A model generated the notes under the pieces. That model was not told the origin of the DNA and did no database searches. It saw nothing but the letters and a program-made list of their open reading frames with translations. Source: Streptomyces profundus (GTDB taxonomy: Bacteria > Actinomycetota > Actinomycetes > Streptomycetales > Streptomycetaceae). Taken from it: a stretch of DNA of 64,000 nucleotides. Below are positions 1-9,211 of the stretch, piece by piece (positions within the stretch are counted from its first letter, which is position 1; the number at the start of each line of letters is the position of its first letter). Location: the NCBI RefSeq assembly GCF_020740535.1, contig NZ_CP082362.1:2604001-2668000 (forward strand). The letters run 5' to 3'. The translations under genes were made by a program, and so were the position numbers.

Positions 1-230
1 TACTGCCAAAAAATGCAGATCCAGGCTGGGTCAGGTGACTCTTCGTACTGAATGGGAGTGATCGCACACCAGGCATCCTGACTCACCGGGACATATCCGC
101 GTCCGATACGGCTGTCGCCTCGCTTCTTTGCCTCCTCGATCAGCTCTGCGATCTCCAGTGGGGTAGCACGTCTGGGGCGGGCGGGCACCGGCCAGCCCAC
201 GGGGGATGGGATACGCCGCTCGAAACGCAT
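1..230 (-). CDS. Partial ORF after the RHS toxin, possible immunity protein (runs off the window)
   Basis: An open minus-strand frame begins with ATG at 230 and stays open to base 1, giving about 76 residues. It begins MRFERRIPSPVGWPVP and contains LEIAELIEEAKKRG. A GTG at 251 overlaps the toxin stop codon and is an alternative start. No signal peptide or membrane segment is visible. I do not recognise the family. A gene placed directly after a polymorphic toxin is usually its cognate immunity gene, which is the only reason for that suggestion. The frame is tight against its neighbour and has streptomycete-like codon use, so it is probably real. The C-terminus is missing. Confidence 0.5.
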   Translation of the reverse strand, partial: MRFERRIPSPVGWPVPARPRRATPLEIAELIEEAKKRGDSRIGRGYVPVSQDAWCAITPIQYEESPDPAWICIFWQ

Positions 231-247
231 ACGAAGGCGTCGGAATC

Positions 248-3200
248 TCACGAAGCGTCGTCCCATCTGTCGCCGAGCACCAGAATCTCCGTGTCGGGCG
301 TGATCCCCGGATGTCGTGGGTTGTTCATCCGAGAGAGCGCCTCGTTGATCCGATGGTTTCCCTGTGAGACCGAGTCCTCCCCCAGCGTGACCACATGACC
401 GATGCCGTCCGGGTCGTTGATGGCTTCGAGGAGCTGCTCGTCACCCATGCTGCGCATGATCCCCTCCTTCATAGGGTCAGTTCCTATGTCGGGAAGTTCA
501 ATCCCTTCCAGGTCTCCTAGCCGTGTCGGTGTACGGGCCGCACGCATCTGCTGATCGACAGCCTCCTGTCGGACCCTGTCACCACCGAACCAGGCTCTCA
601 TCCGGCCTCGGAAGCCACCGTAGGGCGACAGGCCGAGCGGATCGACGAAAAGGTGCGGGTTGTATGGGTACGTGAACGGGTTGGGGGCCGGTTCCAGGCC
701 GAGCGGGTCGGGTGAGAGGAAGCGTGCCACCGCCGGGTCGTAGTAGCGGTAGCGGTTGTAGTGGAGTCCGCTTTCGAGGTCGTGGTACTGGCCCGGGAAG
801 CGCAGCGGAGTGTACGCGTGGCTTTCGGCCGGCCAGGCCGTGACTCCCCAGAGCGTGGCGCGGGCGCGCCAGGCTATGCCGCCGTTCTCGTCGACGAGTT
901 CGGTGGGCGTCCCGACCTGGTCGGTGACAATGCCGAAGAACCGGCTGTCGAGCTCGGCCCCGGAGAGGGAGTCGACCCGACGTTCGGCCTGACTCAGGAC
1001 GTGCCCGTTCTCGTGCTCCCAGGAGAGCGTGACCGTGCTGTTGGTCGTCCCGTCCGTTCTGGACTCCTCGACCAGGGTCTCGCCGTCCCAGGTGAATACG
1101 GTCATCTCGGCGATCTCGTCCTCGTCGGCGCCGAGGGTCTTGGAGAGCCGTCGCCCGAAGGGGTCGTAGTGGTAACGCCAGCACGCACCGGTCGGCGTGG
1201 TCAAGGAGGTGAGTCGGTCCTCCGCGTCCCACGCGTAGTACCAGACACCGTCCGAGGTGTGCTTCTCGACGAGCCGGCCAACGGCGTCGTACGCGTAACG
1301 CGTGGAGCCCGCTCGGGTGAGCGTGGTGCCGTGACTCGTCCGGTCGCCGGAACTGTCGCTCCCCGCCTGGCGAACCGGCCAGGTGGCGTGTGCCTGGTCG
1401 CCCAACGCGTTGTAGGCGTAGCTCTCGCTCCAGTTGGGCGCCTGCACGCTGGTGATGCGGGAGGCGGTGTCGAGGGTGAAGGTGACGTCACCACGGAGGA
1501 GGTCGTCGACCTCGGTCAGAGCGCCGTCCGCCCGGTAGCCGTAGTCACGGCGCTGAACGGTGCCCGTCGGGTTCAGCAGGGTTTGGTTGACGAGGGTGCC
1601 GTCCGGCCCCCACTGCTGGGCGAGGGTGAAGCGTTCCCCGAGGCTGCGGGAGAGTTGCCTGCCTCGTCCGTCGTGGGTGAAGGTGAGGGCCCGTCCGACG
1701 GTGGTGAGCCCGGTCAGGTTGCCGGCGGCGTCGCGCTTGTACCGGCTGTGGGCGCCACCAGGGGTGATCCGTTCCACGCGCTGCCCCGCGGCGTCCAGCG
1801 CGAAGCGCAGGACATGGCCATTGACGGTCTCGGCGGTGACTCGTCCCAGCGCGTCACGCTCGAAGGCGACATCGCAATCAGGGGCGACGGCGCGCAGCAG
1901 CGCTCCGCCTGGGCTGTAGGTGTACTCGGTGACGACGTCCGCCACCGTCTTCGTCGCCGTGCGCCCTGCCGCGTCATAGGTGTAGGCGACGCTCTGGCCC
2001 AACGCGTTGGTTCGTTCGACGATGCGTCCGAGCAGGTCACGGCGGAAGGTGACGCGGCGCCCGTCCCAGTCCTCCTCCGCGACGACCCGGCCGTTGGCGT
2101 CGTACTCGTACCGCCAGACAAGCCCGTCCTCCGCGGTGACGGAGACGAGACGCAGCGCGGAGTCGTAGGTGAAGGAGTGCCGGACGCCATCCGGTGTAGT
2201 GCGAGAGGCCGGAACGTCGAAGTGCGTGTACTCGTACGAGGTGGTCTGGCCGGCGGCATCGGTGTGCCGCAGGCAGTTGCCTTCGCCGTCGTAGTCCCAT
2301 GTCTCCGACGATCCGTCCGGACGCGTCAGGCGGGCGGGCTTCCCGTCCAACGCCCACTCGGTGCGGGTGATCGCGCCGAGCGGGTCCACGACTTCTGTGC
2401 GTCGACCGAAGGCGTCGTACCGCTGAATGGTGCGATTACCCAACGGATCGGTGATCTCGACCGGCAGCCCCGCGTCGTTGCAGCGAATGGTCGTGGTGGC
2501 CCCGAGGGGATCGGTGACGCTCGCGAGATGCCCGAGATCGCTGTAGGCGTAGTGCGTCACGACTCCGGACGGATCCGTCACGCTCGTGCAGTTGCCCCGC
2601 TCGTCGAACCGACGCGACCACTGGGCGCCGTCCTCCTCAGCCACCGTGACGACGCGCGCCACGGGATCGGCCTCGAATTCGACCGTCGCGCCGTCAGCAC
2701 TGGTTTCGGAGAGAGGCTGCCCGGCCTCGCTGTAGGCGTACCTGCTGATGCCCCCCGCAGCGTCGATACGTGCGGTCACGCGGTTCCGCGCGTCGTACTC
2801 AGTCCTGGTGATGCCGCCGCAGGCGTCCGTCTCCGCAACGACCCGACAGGAGTCGTCGATGACAAAACGCCGCACGGAGCCGCCGGCGCTGGTGGAGATG
2901 GTGACGCGGTGGTCGGGCCAGGCCGCGTCCTGGATGTCGTAGGCGAAGGCCAACGACAGATGGTCTTCCTCACCCCGCTGCGCCACGCATCGATCCCGCT
3001 CGTCATAGCGGTAGAAGTACGAACGGCCATTGCTGTCCGTCCAGGACGTGACCCGGAGCCGCTCGTCATAGCTCAGCCGGAATGACGCGTCGGACGGCCC
3101 GACGACCGCGACGAGGTTGCCTGCCTCGTACTCGTAGCGACGGATCGTCGTGAGCGAGCCGTCATCCGGATCAACCAGCTTGAGCGCGGTGACACGCCCC

Positions 3201-4795
3201 TCGTCGGTGGTGAGCCGCAACTCGTAACCCGCCGAGTGCCGGATGCGTGTCGGCGTCCCGTCCTCGTCATGAAGGAAGCTGGTCGTCGCACCGTTGCGGT
3301 CGGACAGGGACATCAAAGGAGCGATGCCGCGCTCCTGGCTCGCGAAACGTCTGACATGCCCCGTCAGCGAGTCGGACACCGTCCAGCCGCCGTCCGACTG
3401 CCTTCTCAGCGCAAGGGACGACCCTTCGTCGGGATAGACGGGAACGTCGGGTTCCGGCGGCATGGGATAGACGAGCAGCAGCCCGTCCTCGGTGACGAAC
3501 ACCACGCCCTCGTCATCGATCTCAAGACGCTGGTCGACGGTGGACGCCCAGGAAGGGCCGAACCACCGGCCCGCGTGGTATCCCGACTCGACCCGACGAC
3601 GGAACGCCAGCGGCAGAGTACCGGGCAGCACCAGGTCGGTCTGGGGCAGATACATGGCGCCCGTGGCCATGTCCACGGGGTCGGTCGCCACGTTGCGCAC
3701 GATGTCCCGGGTGCGGTTGTAGGCACCGCGCGCCCCTTCGGTGACCATGCGGCGACCGCTCCTTGCCGCACCGCGCAGTCCCTGGGACATGCCACGCAGC
3801 CCGACCCTGCCGGCAGACCGGAGACCGCGTGCCAGGCCGGCGGCCGTCGTGATCCCCTTCATCCCGGGGATACAGTCGAGCGCGGCGAACACGACGTCGA
3901 GCAGCCCGACCTTGCCCTGGGCGAACTTGACGAGGGTGTCGGCGAGGACGACGAGGGCGGCGGCCAGCACCACCCACGCCAACGGGCCACCGATGATCAT
4001 CACGACGAGGCCGAGGACCGCCACGATCACCTTGCATGCCTCGACGAAGGTGTCCCAGTTCTCCGTCACCCAGTTGATGGCCTTCTCCCACCAACGCCGG
4101 TTCTGAATACCGGCGTCGGAGGCTTCATCAATGCCCTGCGCGCACTGCCGGGCAGCTTCCTCGCGCATCTCCTGTGCGTCCTGGGCGAGTTGGCGTGCGG
4201 CGGAGAGGCGTTCCTCAGCGTCATCGACCCGTCCTTGGGCGGCGGTCGCTGCCGCGTCGGCGGCCTGCCGATCCCGCGCCGCGTCCCGCACCTCCGCCTC
4301 ATCCGGCGGCTCGACGTTCTCCCACTCCCCCGCCCGCTGAAGCCGCTCCGCCTCCTCACCGGCACGGCCGACCCAGTCCGTCGCGTCGCCGAGGGCCGAC
4401 TGGGCGCTACCGAGGTCGACTTGGGCGGAGATCGCCCGGTCCAGCGCGCGATCCGCCATCCCCTGAGCCGCCTGAAGCTTCGGCCAGTAGGCACGCAGCG
4501 CCCCCGCACAGAGGGAATAACTCTGCTCCAGCTTCGTCAGATTGCCCGGAACCCCGTCGAACTCGCCACGGAAGGCATCCGCCGAAAGCCCCGCCCAATC
4601 CAGGACAGCACGCTCGGACGCCAACCCACGGATCCTGCCCAACGCCTCCCCGACATCGTCGGCGAACACCTGTAACTCGTCAGCCAGCTCCCGTACTTCC
4701 TCCGGGTCACCAGGCGTTGGATCCCGCTCCATATCCACCGGAGACCAATCAGACGGACGCCCCACCAAACCCCACCCCCACGAACGTTCGACCAC
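248..4795 (-). CDS. RHS-repeat polymorphic toxin with N-terminal WXG-like domain
   Basis: A 1,515-residue protein with a GTG start at 4795. Residues about 25-200 are helical and WXG100/ESX-like, which suggests delivery by a type VII-like route (inference). Residues about 255-300 are strongly hydrophobic. A DUF6531-type segment (VDMATGAMYLPQTDLVLPG) follows near 370, and then tyrosine-aspartate RHS repeats (YDAxGR-type) fill about 500-1330. The conserved RHS core end ARFLSPDPLGL lies near 1355 and a second DPLGL near 1390. The last 120 residues form a variable tip with SQGNHRINEALSRM near 1480. That motif resembles the GNHR motif of ParB-like nuclease folds, so a nuclease tip is possible but unproven. 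The encapsulated-tip architecture is typical of contact-dependent toxins. Confidence 0.9.
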   Translation of the reverse strand: MVERSWGWGLVGRPSDWSPVDMERDPTPGDPEEVRELADELQVFADDVGEALGRIRGLASERAVLDWAGLSADAFRGEFDGVPGNLTKLEQSYSLCAGALRAYWPKLQAAQGMADRALDRAISAQVDLGSAQSALGDATDWVGRAGEEAERLQRAGEWENVEPPDEAEVRDAARDRQAADAAATAAQGRVDDAEERLSAARQLAQDAQEMREEAARQCAQGIDEASDAGIQNRRWWEKAINWVTENWDTFVEACKVIVAVLGLVVMIIGGPLAWVVLAAALVVLADTLVKFAQGKVGLLDVVFAALDCIPGMKGITTAAGLARGLRSAGRVGLRGMSQGLRGAARSGRRMVTEGARGAYNRTRDIVRNVATDPVDMATGAMYLPQTDLVLPGTLPLAFRRRVESGYHAGRWFGPSWASTVDQRLEIDDEGVVFVTEDGLLLVYPMPPEPDVPVYPDEGSSLALRRQSDGGWTVSDSLTGHVRRFASQERGIAPLMSLSDRNGATTSFLHDEDGTPTRIRHSAGYELRLTTDEGRVTALKLVDPDDGSLTTIRRYEYEAGNLVAVVGPSDASFRLSYDERLRVTSWTDSNGRSYFYRYDERDRCVAQRGEEDHLSLAFAYDIQDAAWPDHRVTISTSAGGSVRRFVIDDSCRVVAETDACGGITRTEYDARNRVTARIDAAGGISRYAYSEAGQPLSETSADGATVEFEADPVARVVTVAEEDGAQWSRRFDERGNCTSVTDPSGVVTHYAYSDLGHLASVTDPLGATTTIRCNDAGLPVEITDPLGNRTIQRYDAFGRRTEVVDPLGAITRTEWALDGKPARLTRPDGSSETWDYDGEGNCLRHTDAAGQTTSYEYTHFDVPASRTTPDGVRHSFTYDSALRLVSVTAEDGLVWRYEYDANGRVVAEEDWDGRRVTFRRDLLGRIVERTNALGQSVAYTYDAAGRTATKTVADVVTEYTYSPGGALLRAVAPDCDVAFERDALGRVTAETVNGHVLRFALDAAGQRVERITPGGAHSRYKRDAAGNLTGLTTVGRALTFTHDGRGRQLSRSLGERFTLAQQWGPDGTLVNQTLLNPTGTVQRRDYGYRADGALTEVDDLLRGDVTFTLDTASRITSVQAPNWSESYAYNALGDQAHATWPVRQAGSDSSGDRTSHGTTLTRAGSTRYAYDAVGRLVEKHTSDGVWYYAWDAEDRLTSLTTPTGACWRYHYDPFGRRLSKTLGADEDEIAEMTVFTWDGETLVEESRTDGTTNSTVTLSWEHENGHVLSQAERRVDSLSGAELDSRFFGIVTDQVGTPTELVDENGGIAWRARATLWGVTAWPAESHAYTPLRFPGQYHDLESGLHYNRYRYYDPAVARFLSPDPLGLEPAPNPFTYPYNPHLFVDPLGLSPYGGFRGRMRAWFGGDRVRQEAVDQQMRAARTPTRLGDLEGIELPDIGTDPMKEGIMRSMGDEQLLEAINDPDGIGHVVTLGEDSVSQGNHRINEALSRMNNPRHPGITPDTEILVLGDRWDDAS

Positions 4796-4897
4796 CGCGA
4801 AGTTACCCCATGCTCATGTGATCTATCAATGAGTCACCGAAGGGTGACGTGGACATCGCGGGAGGCTTGTCTCCATGTCCCACAGCGGACTACAGGA

Positions 4898-5048
4898 CGG
4901 GGCGCCTCCGCGCGTGCGGAGAAGACCAACCCGCCCCGGCCGCGCAACTCGTGAAGTTCGGAACACCTCCGCGTGTGCGGAGAGGGCCCGGCGGCAGCAC
5001 CGCACGAGACCTATGTCGCCGGAACACCTCCGCGTGTGCGGAGAGGAA
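4898..5048 (-). CRISPR. Type I-E CRISPR array 1 (3 repeats, 2 spacers), next to cas2
   Basis: Three 29-nt repeats lie at 5020-5048, 4959-4987 and 4898-4926 with an exact 61-nt period, so both spacers are 32 nt. Read on the minus strand, the repeat ends CGGAGGTGTTCCG and carries the stem CTCCGC/GCGGAG. Its loop is ACAC instead of the GCGA of the other arrays. The copy at 4898-4926 is the most divergent, as expected for the leader-distal end. The leader side faces cas2. A small hairpin GTCACC-GAAG-GGTGAC at 4833-4848 lies beyond the distal end. Confidence 0.88.
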
Positions 5049-5069
5049 ACTTTCTGACCTGCGGCGTTA
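5049..5069 (-). promoter_or_regulatory. Leader end of array 1, overlapping the cas2 stop codon
   Basis: On the minus strand these 21 bases read TAACGCCGCAGGTCAGAAAG plus one base and directly precede the first repeat. The same element, with one or two changes, precedes arrays 2 and 3. Here TAA is also the stop codon of cas2, so coding sequence and leader are fused. Confidence 0.75.
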
Positions 5070-5369
5070 GAGCGGCTTCATCGATTCTTGACTCTCCTTC
5101 CGGAAGCCGATCAGCGTCAACCCGTCGAAGTCCAGCGGGTGTCGGCGACGCGTTCCCGCCGTGCGGAGGGAGAAGCCCTGTTCGTTGGCGTCGGGGTAGG
5201 CCAGGACGGCCAGGCCGTCGGCGATGCTGGCGGAGACCGAGGTCCACAGTTCGTCGCGGACGCGGGCCGAGACGGTGCCGACGTAGAGCTGTGGGGTGAC
5301 TTCCAGCAGCCAGCGGCTGAGGGCGCCCCGGAGGTGGTCGGGGACCGCCGTCGCCGAGATCATGATCAT
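5067..5369 (-). CDS. cas2: CRISPR-associated endonuclease Cas2, type I-E
   Basis: A 100-residue E. coli-type Cas2. It begins MIMISATAVPDHLRGALSRW and contains LEVTPQLYVGTVSARVR, the typical Cas2e N-terminal half. Cas2 forms the Cas1-Cas2 integrase that inserts new spacers at the leader end of an array. The chosen ATG at 5369 overlaps the cas1 stop codon (ATGA). An in-frame ATG at 5378 would add three residues. The length fits the family. It is the last gene of the cas operon, and its stop codon forms the first bases of the array 1 leader, so the 3' end of the gene may be under double constraint. Confidence 0.95.
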   Translation of the reverse strand: MIMISATAVPDHLRGALSRWLLEVTPQLYVGTVSARVRDELWTSVSASIADGLAVLAYPDANEQGFSLRTAGTRRRHPLDFDGLTLIGFRKESQESMKPL

Positions 5370-6379
5370 GGATGCCATGGGTGCGGCCTCTCGTCTCTCA
5401 TGTCTCCGCCCCCGTGGTTGACCCCGCCGGGGATGGCGCCGGCGATGGGATCCCAGAGGTCGACGAGCTGCTCGTCGGGGTCCTCGATCTCGTAATCGCC
5501 CGCCGGGTCCAGCAGTTGTTGGATGTCGGCGACGATGCGCGGCAGCAGCTTGAACAGCCGCAGTCCGTCCCGGAACGAACGGCGGGCCTGGGCCTCCGGG
5601 TTGGTGGAGGCGTGGAGCGAGAACGCCAGTGGGATCGTGAGCTGCGCCTTGTACAGGTCGGCGACGTCGTACACGAACGCCTGCTGGTTGCCGCTGTGGA
5701 CATAGCCGAGCGCCGGGGAGCAGCCCAGGGCGACGATGGCCGCGTGAACGATCCCGTACAGGCAGGTGTTGGCTGCCGAGAGCGCGAGGTTCACCGGGTC
5801 CTGGTCCTCCCAGGACTCCGGGTCGTAGTTGCGGCGGAAACGGCCGATCTTGTACTGCTTCGCGAGGAGTTGGTAGTGCGCCTTGACCCGCGCGCCCTCG
5901 AAGCCGCGCAGTTGGAAGAGCGAGGCGTCGGCCGGGACCGTTCCGCTCCCGAACCGCTTCTCGTACATCGCCCGCGCGACACCCAGGCGTTGTCCGTCGT
6001 CCGCCCAGGCTCGGACCTGGCGCTCCAACCAACTGGTGGTGAGGGAGTCCGGCAGCGTCGCCGCGTAACAGCGGACGCCGCCGGAGCCCACGACCAGAAC
6101 CGTGGTCCCGTGGCGAGCCAGGGTGGACAGGGCCCGGGCGGTGATGGACGTCCCGGGGCCGAGCAGCACGCAACTCAGCGCGGCCGTGGGCAGGTAGACG
6201 GTCTCGGTGCCGTGGCGTTCGCTGGTGATCTCCGCGCAGACGCCGGTGTCGTCCTGCTGCACACGGACGACGTCGAGGTACAGGAACGACAGGGAGTCGG
6301 CGATGCGCGGCAGCATCGCGACCGTGGGCGCGGCCAGTCGGCGCCGTGCCTGGCCGGGGGTCTGCGGCGCGACCGTCAT
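5366..6379 (-). CDS. cas1: CRISPR-associated endonuclease Cas1, type I-E
   Basis: A 337-residue Cas1e, the catalytic subunit of spacer integration. It contains the family segment YDPESWEDQDPVN followed by AANTCLYG. The metal-binding His lies in GYVHSG near residue 223 and the Asp residues in VYDVADLYK near 235, matching the His and Asp positions known for E. coli Cas1. The ATG at 6379 overlaps the cas6e stop (ATGA), and the gene's own stop overlaps cas2, so translation is probably coupled along the operon. No truncation or frameshift is seen. The adaptation module therefore looks intact. Confidence 0.96.
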   Translation of the reverse strand: MTVAPQTPGQARRRLAAPTVAMLPRIADSLSFLYLDVVRVQQDDTGVCAEITSERHGTETVYLPTAALSCVLLGPGTSITARALSTLARHGTTVLVVGSGGVRCYAATLPDSLTTSWLERQVRAWADDGQRLGVARAMYEKRFGSGTVPADASLFQLRGFEGARVKAHYQLLAKQYKIGRFRRNYDPESWEDQDPVNLALSAANTCLYGIVHAAIVALGCSPALGYVHSGNQQAFVYDVADLYKAQLTIPLAFSLHASTNPEAQARRSFRDGLRLFKLLPRIVADIQQLLDPAGDYEIEDPDEQLVDLWDPIAGAIPGGVNHGGGDMRDERPHPWHP

Positions 6380-7050
6380 GACGCGCCCCCGGCCGGTGCG
6401 ATCGTCAACAGCCCACAGCCGTAGGACTTTGCGCGGCCAAGGCCCGCGATGATCCGTTTCCGCAGCTGGTCCGCGTCCGTGATCGTCGCGATCCCGTCGA
6501 ACTGGGTGCGGTGGTGCCGCATGTGCTGCTTCGCCGCCTCGCCCGAGGTGCCGCGCGGGCCGCGCACCGTGTCGACCGGGTGGGAGAGCACGCTTTCGAC
6601 GTCCAGGCCGGCGGCGGTCGCCTTTCGTTGCCACCACTCGTCGGCGACCCGCCCGCTCAGCGGCACGACCGCCTTCAGCTGATACAGCTCGCGGGTGGTC
6701 GCCCCGGGGCGGCGCACGGCGTTGGCCACGCAGCGGTAGCGAATCCGGCGCCCCGGCTTGAGCGCGTCGAGCAGCGGGTCGAGGGGCCTGCTCCGCAGCG
6801 CGCCGTAGCCCTCGGGCAGGCGGGCGGGATCGGGCTCGTGGGCGCTCTGGACCAGGACGGCGTACCCCTGGGGTGTGTCCTCGACGCGGAACAGCACGCC
6901 GAACTGGGCGCGCGCGTCGTCGCCCTCGGTCTCCGGGAAGAGGGACATCACGCGTCGATGCAGGTTGATCGCCGCTTTGCTGCTCCCCAGGTCGGCTCGG
7001 ACCGCGCGGGAACGCGGATTGAGCGTGAGTCGGCTGAGCCAGACGGTCAC
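6376..7050 (-). CDS. cas6e: Cas6e (CasE/Cse3), crRNA-processing endoribonuclease
   Basis: A 224-residue protein beginning at a GTG (7050) that overlaps the cas5e stop as GTGA. It begins VTVWLSRLTLNPRSRAVR, typical of Cas6e, and ends with the glycine-rich GLGRAKSYGCGLLTI that contacts the repeat RNA in this family. Cas6e cuts the CRISPR transcript at the 3' base of the repeat hairpin and stays bound to the crRNA in Cascade. The stem of the array 2 and array 3 repeats has a compensatory pair change that should keep the hairpin it recognises. It lies in an unbroken chain of overlapping genes from cas7e to cas2. Confidence 0.95.
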   Translation of the reverse strand: MTVWLSRLTLNPRSRAVRADLGSSKAAINLHRRVMSLFPETEGDDARAQFGVLFRVEDTPQGYAVLVQSAHEPDPARLPEGYGALRSRPLDPLLDALKPGRRIRYRCVANAVRRPGATTRELYQLKAVVPLSGRVADEWWQRKATAAGLDVESVLSHPVDTVRGPRGTSGEAAKQHMRHHRTQFDGIATITDADQLRKRIIAGLGRAKSYGCGLLTIAPAGGAS

Positions 7051-7904
7051 GGGGTCACCCCTTCCTCGGACGGCGCCCGATACTCCGCCAGGTGCTTCTC
7101 CAACACGACGAGGTAGGGGGCGCCCAGCCCGGCGAACCTTTCCTCGGGAACGGCGACGGTGCGGCGGTAGAGCGGACGCACCCGGTAGGTCCGCCGTTTC
7201 GGGTGAAAGGAACGGGGGTCGTCGTTGATCGTGCTGGTCGGCCGCGCGGATTCGTCGGCCGGAGATGACGCCCACTCGTCGGGTACCGGCAGCACGTCCA
7301 GGGGCTGGTCGGAGAGGAAGACGAGGTTCAACGGCCCCGCGCCCCTGACACGTTCGGCCGAGACGGGCAGCCTGACCAGCTCCTCCAGCGGGCGCTCGCT
7401 CTGCGCCAGCAACACAGGACCCTCGGGCGGGCAGGAGCGCCGACCGAGGTAGAACGGCCAACGCGGCTCGCGGAGCGCCTCGGCGTACCGGCTCAGGGCC
7501 TCCGCGTCCGGCCCGCCGGGAGTGCTCGTCAGCGCGGCGGTGAACACCGCGTCGGCGAGGTACGCGCGCCGGCTGAGCAGGGTGGCGGTCGCCCCACCGC
7601 GCTTCTTGCCCTCGGCGGTGGTGACGGTGTCGCGGTTCGGCAGGCCGCCGCCCACCGTGTGCAGGTCGGTCATCATGACGCCCGGCCGGTCCTCGCGCAC
7701 GGTCAGCGAGAGGGCCGTCAGGTCGTCCAGCGGCTCGCCGCGCTTGCGGCCGAGGGCGGCGGCGAGCATCCCGATGACGCCCGAACGGGTCGGAAAACGC
7801 GCGGTGTCCCGATCCGTGAAGTGGCTCTTCTCGCCCCAGGACTGGAGCGGACCGGCCAACCGCAGCAGCAGACCCGGCCGGCCTTCGGCTTTCGAGCTGG
7901 TCAC
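7047..7904 (-). CDS. cas5e: Cas5e (CasD), Cascade subunit
   Basis: A 285-residue protein that starts at ATG 7904, overlapping the cas7e stop by ATGA. It has LLRLAGPLQSWGEKSHF near the N-terminus and FPTRSGVIGMLAAALG soon after, which are signatures of Cas5 in type I-E systems. Cas5e caps the 5' handle of the crRNA and joins the Cas7 backbone to Cse1. The middle segment GVMMTDLHTVGGGLPNRDTV is also typical of the family. The gene is complete and is followed by cas6e with a 4-nt overlap. Confidence 0.95.
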   Translation of the reverse strand: MTSSKAEGRPGLLLRLAGPLQSWGEKSHFTDRDTARFPTRSGVIGMLAAALGRKRGEPLDDLTALSLTVREDRPGVMMTDLHTVGGGLPNRDTVTTAEGKKRGGATATLLSRRAYLADAVFTAALTSTPGGPDAEALSRYAEALREPRWPFYLGRRSCPPEGPVLLAQSERPLEELVRLPVSAERVRGAGPLNLVFLSDQPLDVLPVPDEWASSPADESARPTSTINDDPRSFHPKRRTYRVRPLYRRTVAVPEERFAGLGAPYLVVLEKHLAEYRAPSEEGVTP

Positions 7905-9139
7905 GAGGAGACCTCACCGGTCTTCTCGCCCAGGGCGCCGCGCAGCGTGGCCTCGACCAGCTCCTCGATGCCGTCGTACCGGTCCCCCACGTGCTGGGCG
8001 TCCTCGTGCCCGATGCTGGTCCAGCCGGAGGCCAGCAGTCGCCGGCTTCCCAACATCTTGTTGGCCTGCGCCGCGTACGCCGTCAGCCGGGCGACGGAGG
8101 GCTCCTCGAAGCCCTCACCGCGCGAGGACGTCACCGGCTTCTCGAAGGCGGCGGCGAAGGAGAGCGGGCGGTCGGCGCGGACGGCGAGATGGATGAGCCC
8201 GGGAGGGGTGTACGGGGCGGTGGAGTTCTTCTTGGCGCCGGGCAACGACTCGACGAACGTCGCGAGGAAGGCGCCGGTCAGCTCACGCACGCTCGCGGGG
8301 TCGTCACCGAGGTTGCCCGCCAGCTCCTCCAGGTCGATGGTGGCGAAGCGGTAGAACGTGCCGGCGCTGTACTGGCCGTGCCCCATGTGACCGCTGCCGG
8401 TGGCGTCGTTCCACTCCTGGCTGATGTCGTCCACGGCCGAGAAGTAGTCGAACTCCACGTCGGTCTCGTGGGTGGTCATCGCGTGTGCGACCTGGACGGC
8501 GCCGTCCACGCCGGCGTCGTCGACCTCGGCGAGCATGCGGCCGAAGAGGTTGATCACGCCGTTGCGCGCCTTCAGCACACCGTCGATCGTCGGCTGGGGC
8601 AGCACGCTCTTGTCGGCGGGCTTCTTGATGTCCTTGGCGGACTCCAGCTTCTCGCGGTGTTCCTCGGCGATGTCCGCCAGCTCGCGCACGGCGGTCTCCG
8701 GGACGTACACCAGCGCGTTGGTGAACACCTTGTTGGGGACGACCACCTTGGCGTCCTTCTTCGCGGCGCCGCCCTCGGCGCCTTCCTTCTGCTTCTCCTT
8801 CGCCAGCTCGAACTTGATGCTGCTGCCGGCGGCCACATGGGCGCCGCCGCGTTCCGCGAGAGGCAGCGGCCAGCCGCGCGTCTCCGCCAGCTCGCGCGTG
8901 ACGCGCTCGCCGATCCGGCGCGTGCGGAGGGCTCGTTCGCCGATCTCCTCCTGGAACTTCTCCCGCGCCGCACGCTTCCAGGACTGGCTACTCACCCGTG
9001 TGCGCTGGGCGTTGCCGTACTGGACGGTCTTCACCGAATTCGTGTCGTCCCTGTTCAGGTTGGCGAAGGGGACCGACTGGAGCACGTGGATGTCGATGAA
9101 GCGAGCGGGACGAGGTGTTGCGGACACGGTCTTCTCCAT
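7901..9139 (-). CDS. cas7e: Cas7e (CasC/Cse4), Cascade backbone subunit
   Basis: A 412-residue RAMP protein. It begins MEKTVSATPRPARFIDIHVL, followed by VPFANLNRDDTNSVKTVQYG, the conserved start of Cse4/CasC. Six copies normally form the crRNA-binding spine of Cascade. The segment around residues 125-150 is rich in Glu and Lys (KEKQKEGAEGGAAKKDAK) and is probably a flexible insert. GHGQYSAGTFYRFATIDLE near 245 is another family signature. No obvious Shine-Dalgarno sequence precedes the ATG, and 72 bp separate it from cse2. Confidence 0.95.
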   Translation of the reverse strand: MEKTVSATPRPARFIDIHVLQSVPFANLNRDDTNSVKTVQYGNAQRTRVSSQSWKRAAREKFQEEIGERALRTRRIGERVTRELAETRGWPLPLAERGGAHVAAGSSIKFELAKEKQKEGAEGGAAKKDAKVVVPNKVFTNALVYVPETAVRELADIAEEHREKLESAKDIKKPADKSVLPQPTIDGVLKARNGVINLFGRMLAEVDDAGVDGAVQVAHAMTTHETDVEFDYFSAVDDISQEWNDATGSGHMGHGQYSAGTFYRFATIDLEELAGNLGDDPASVRELTGAFLATFVESLPGAKKNSTAPYTPPGLIHLAVRADRPLSFAAAFEKPVTSSRGEGFEEPSVARLTAYAAQANKMLGSRRLLASGWTSIGHEDAQHVGDRYDGIEELVEATLRGALGEKTGEVSS

Positions 9140-9211
9140 GCTGCTGTTGATGGCTTCGAAAGGTCTGGAAGGCGGGCGCCTAGCGCGGGTGAGGGCCGCC
9201 GTCGGGCCGGG

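Noticed and set aside
761..3085. Plus-strand open frame inside the RHS gene
   Set aside because: Antisense shadow with no recognisable domain; the RHS repeats on the minus strand explain the sequence.
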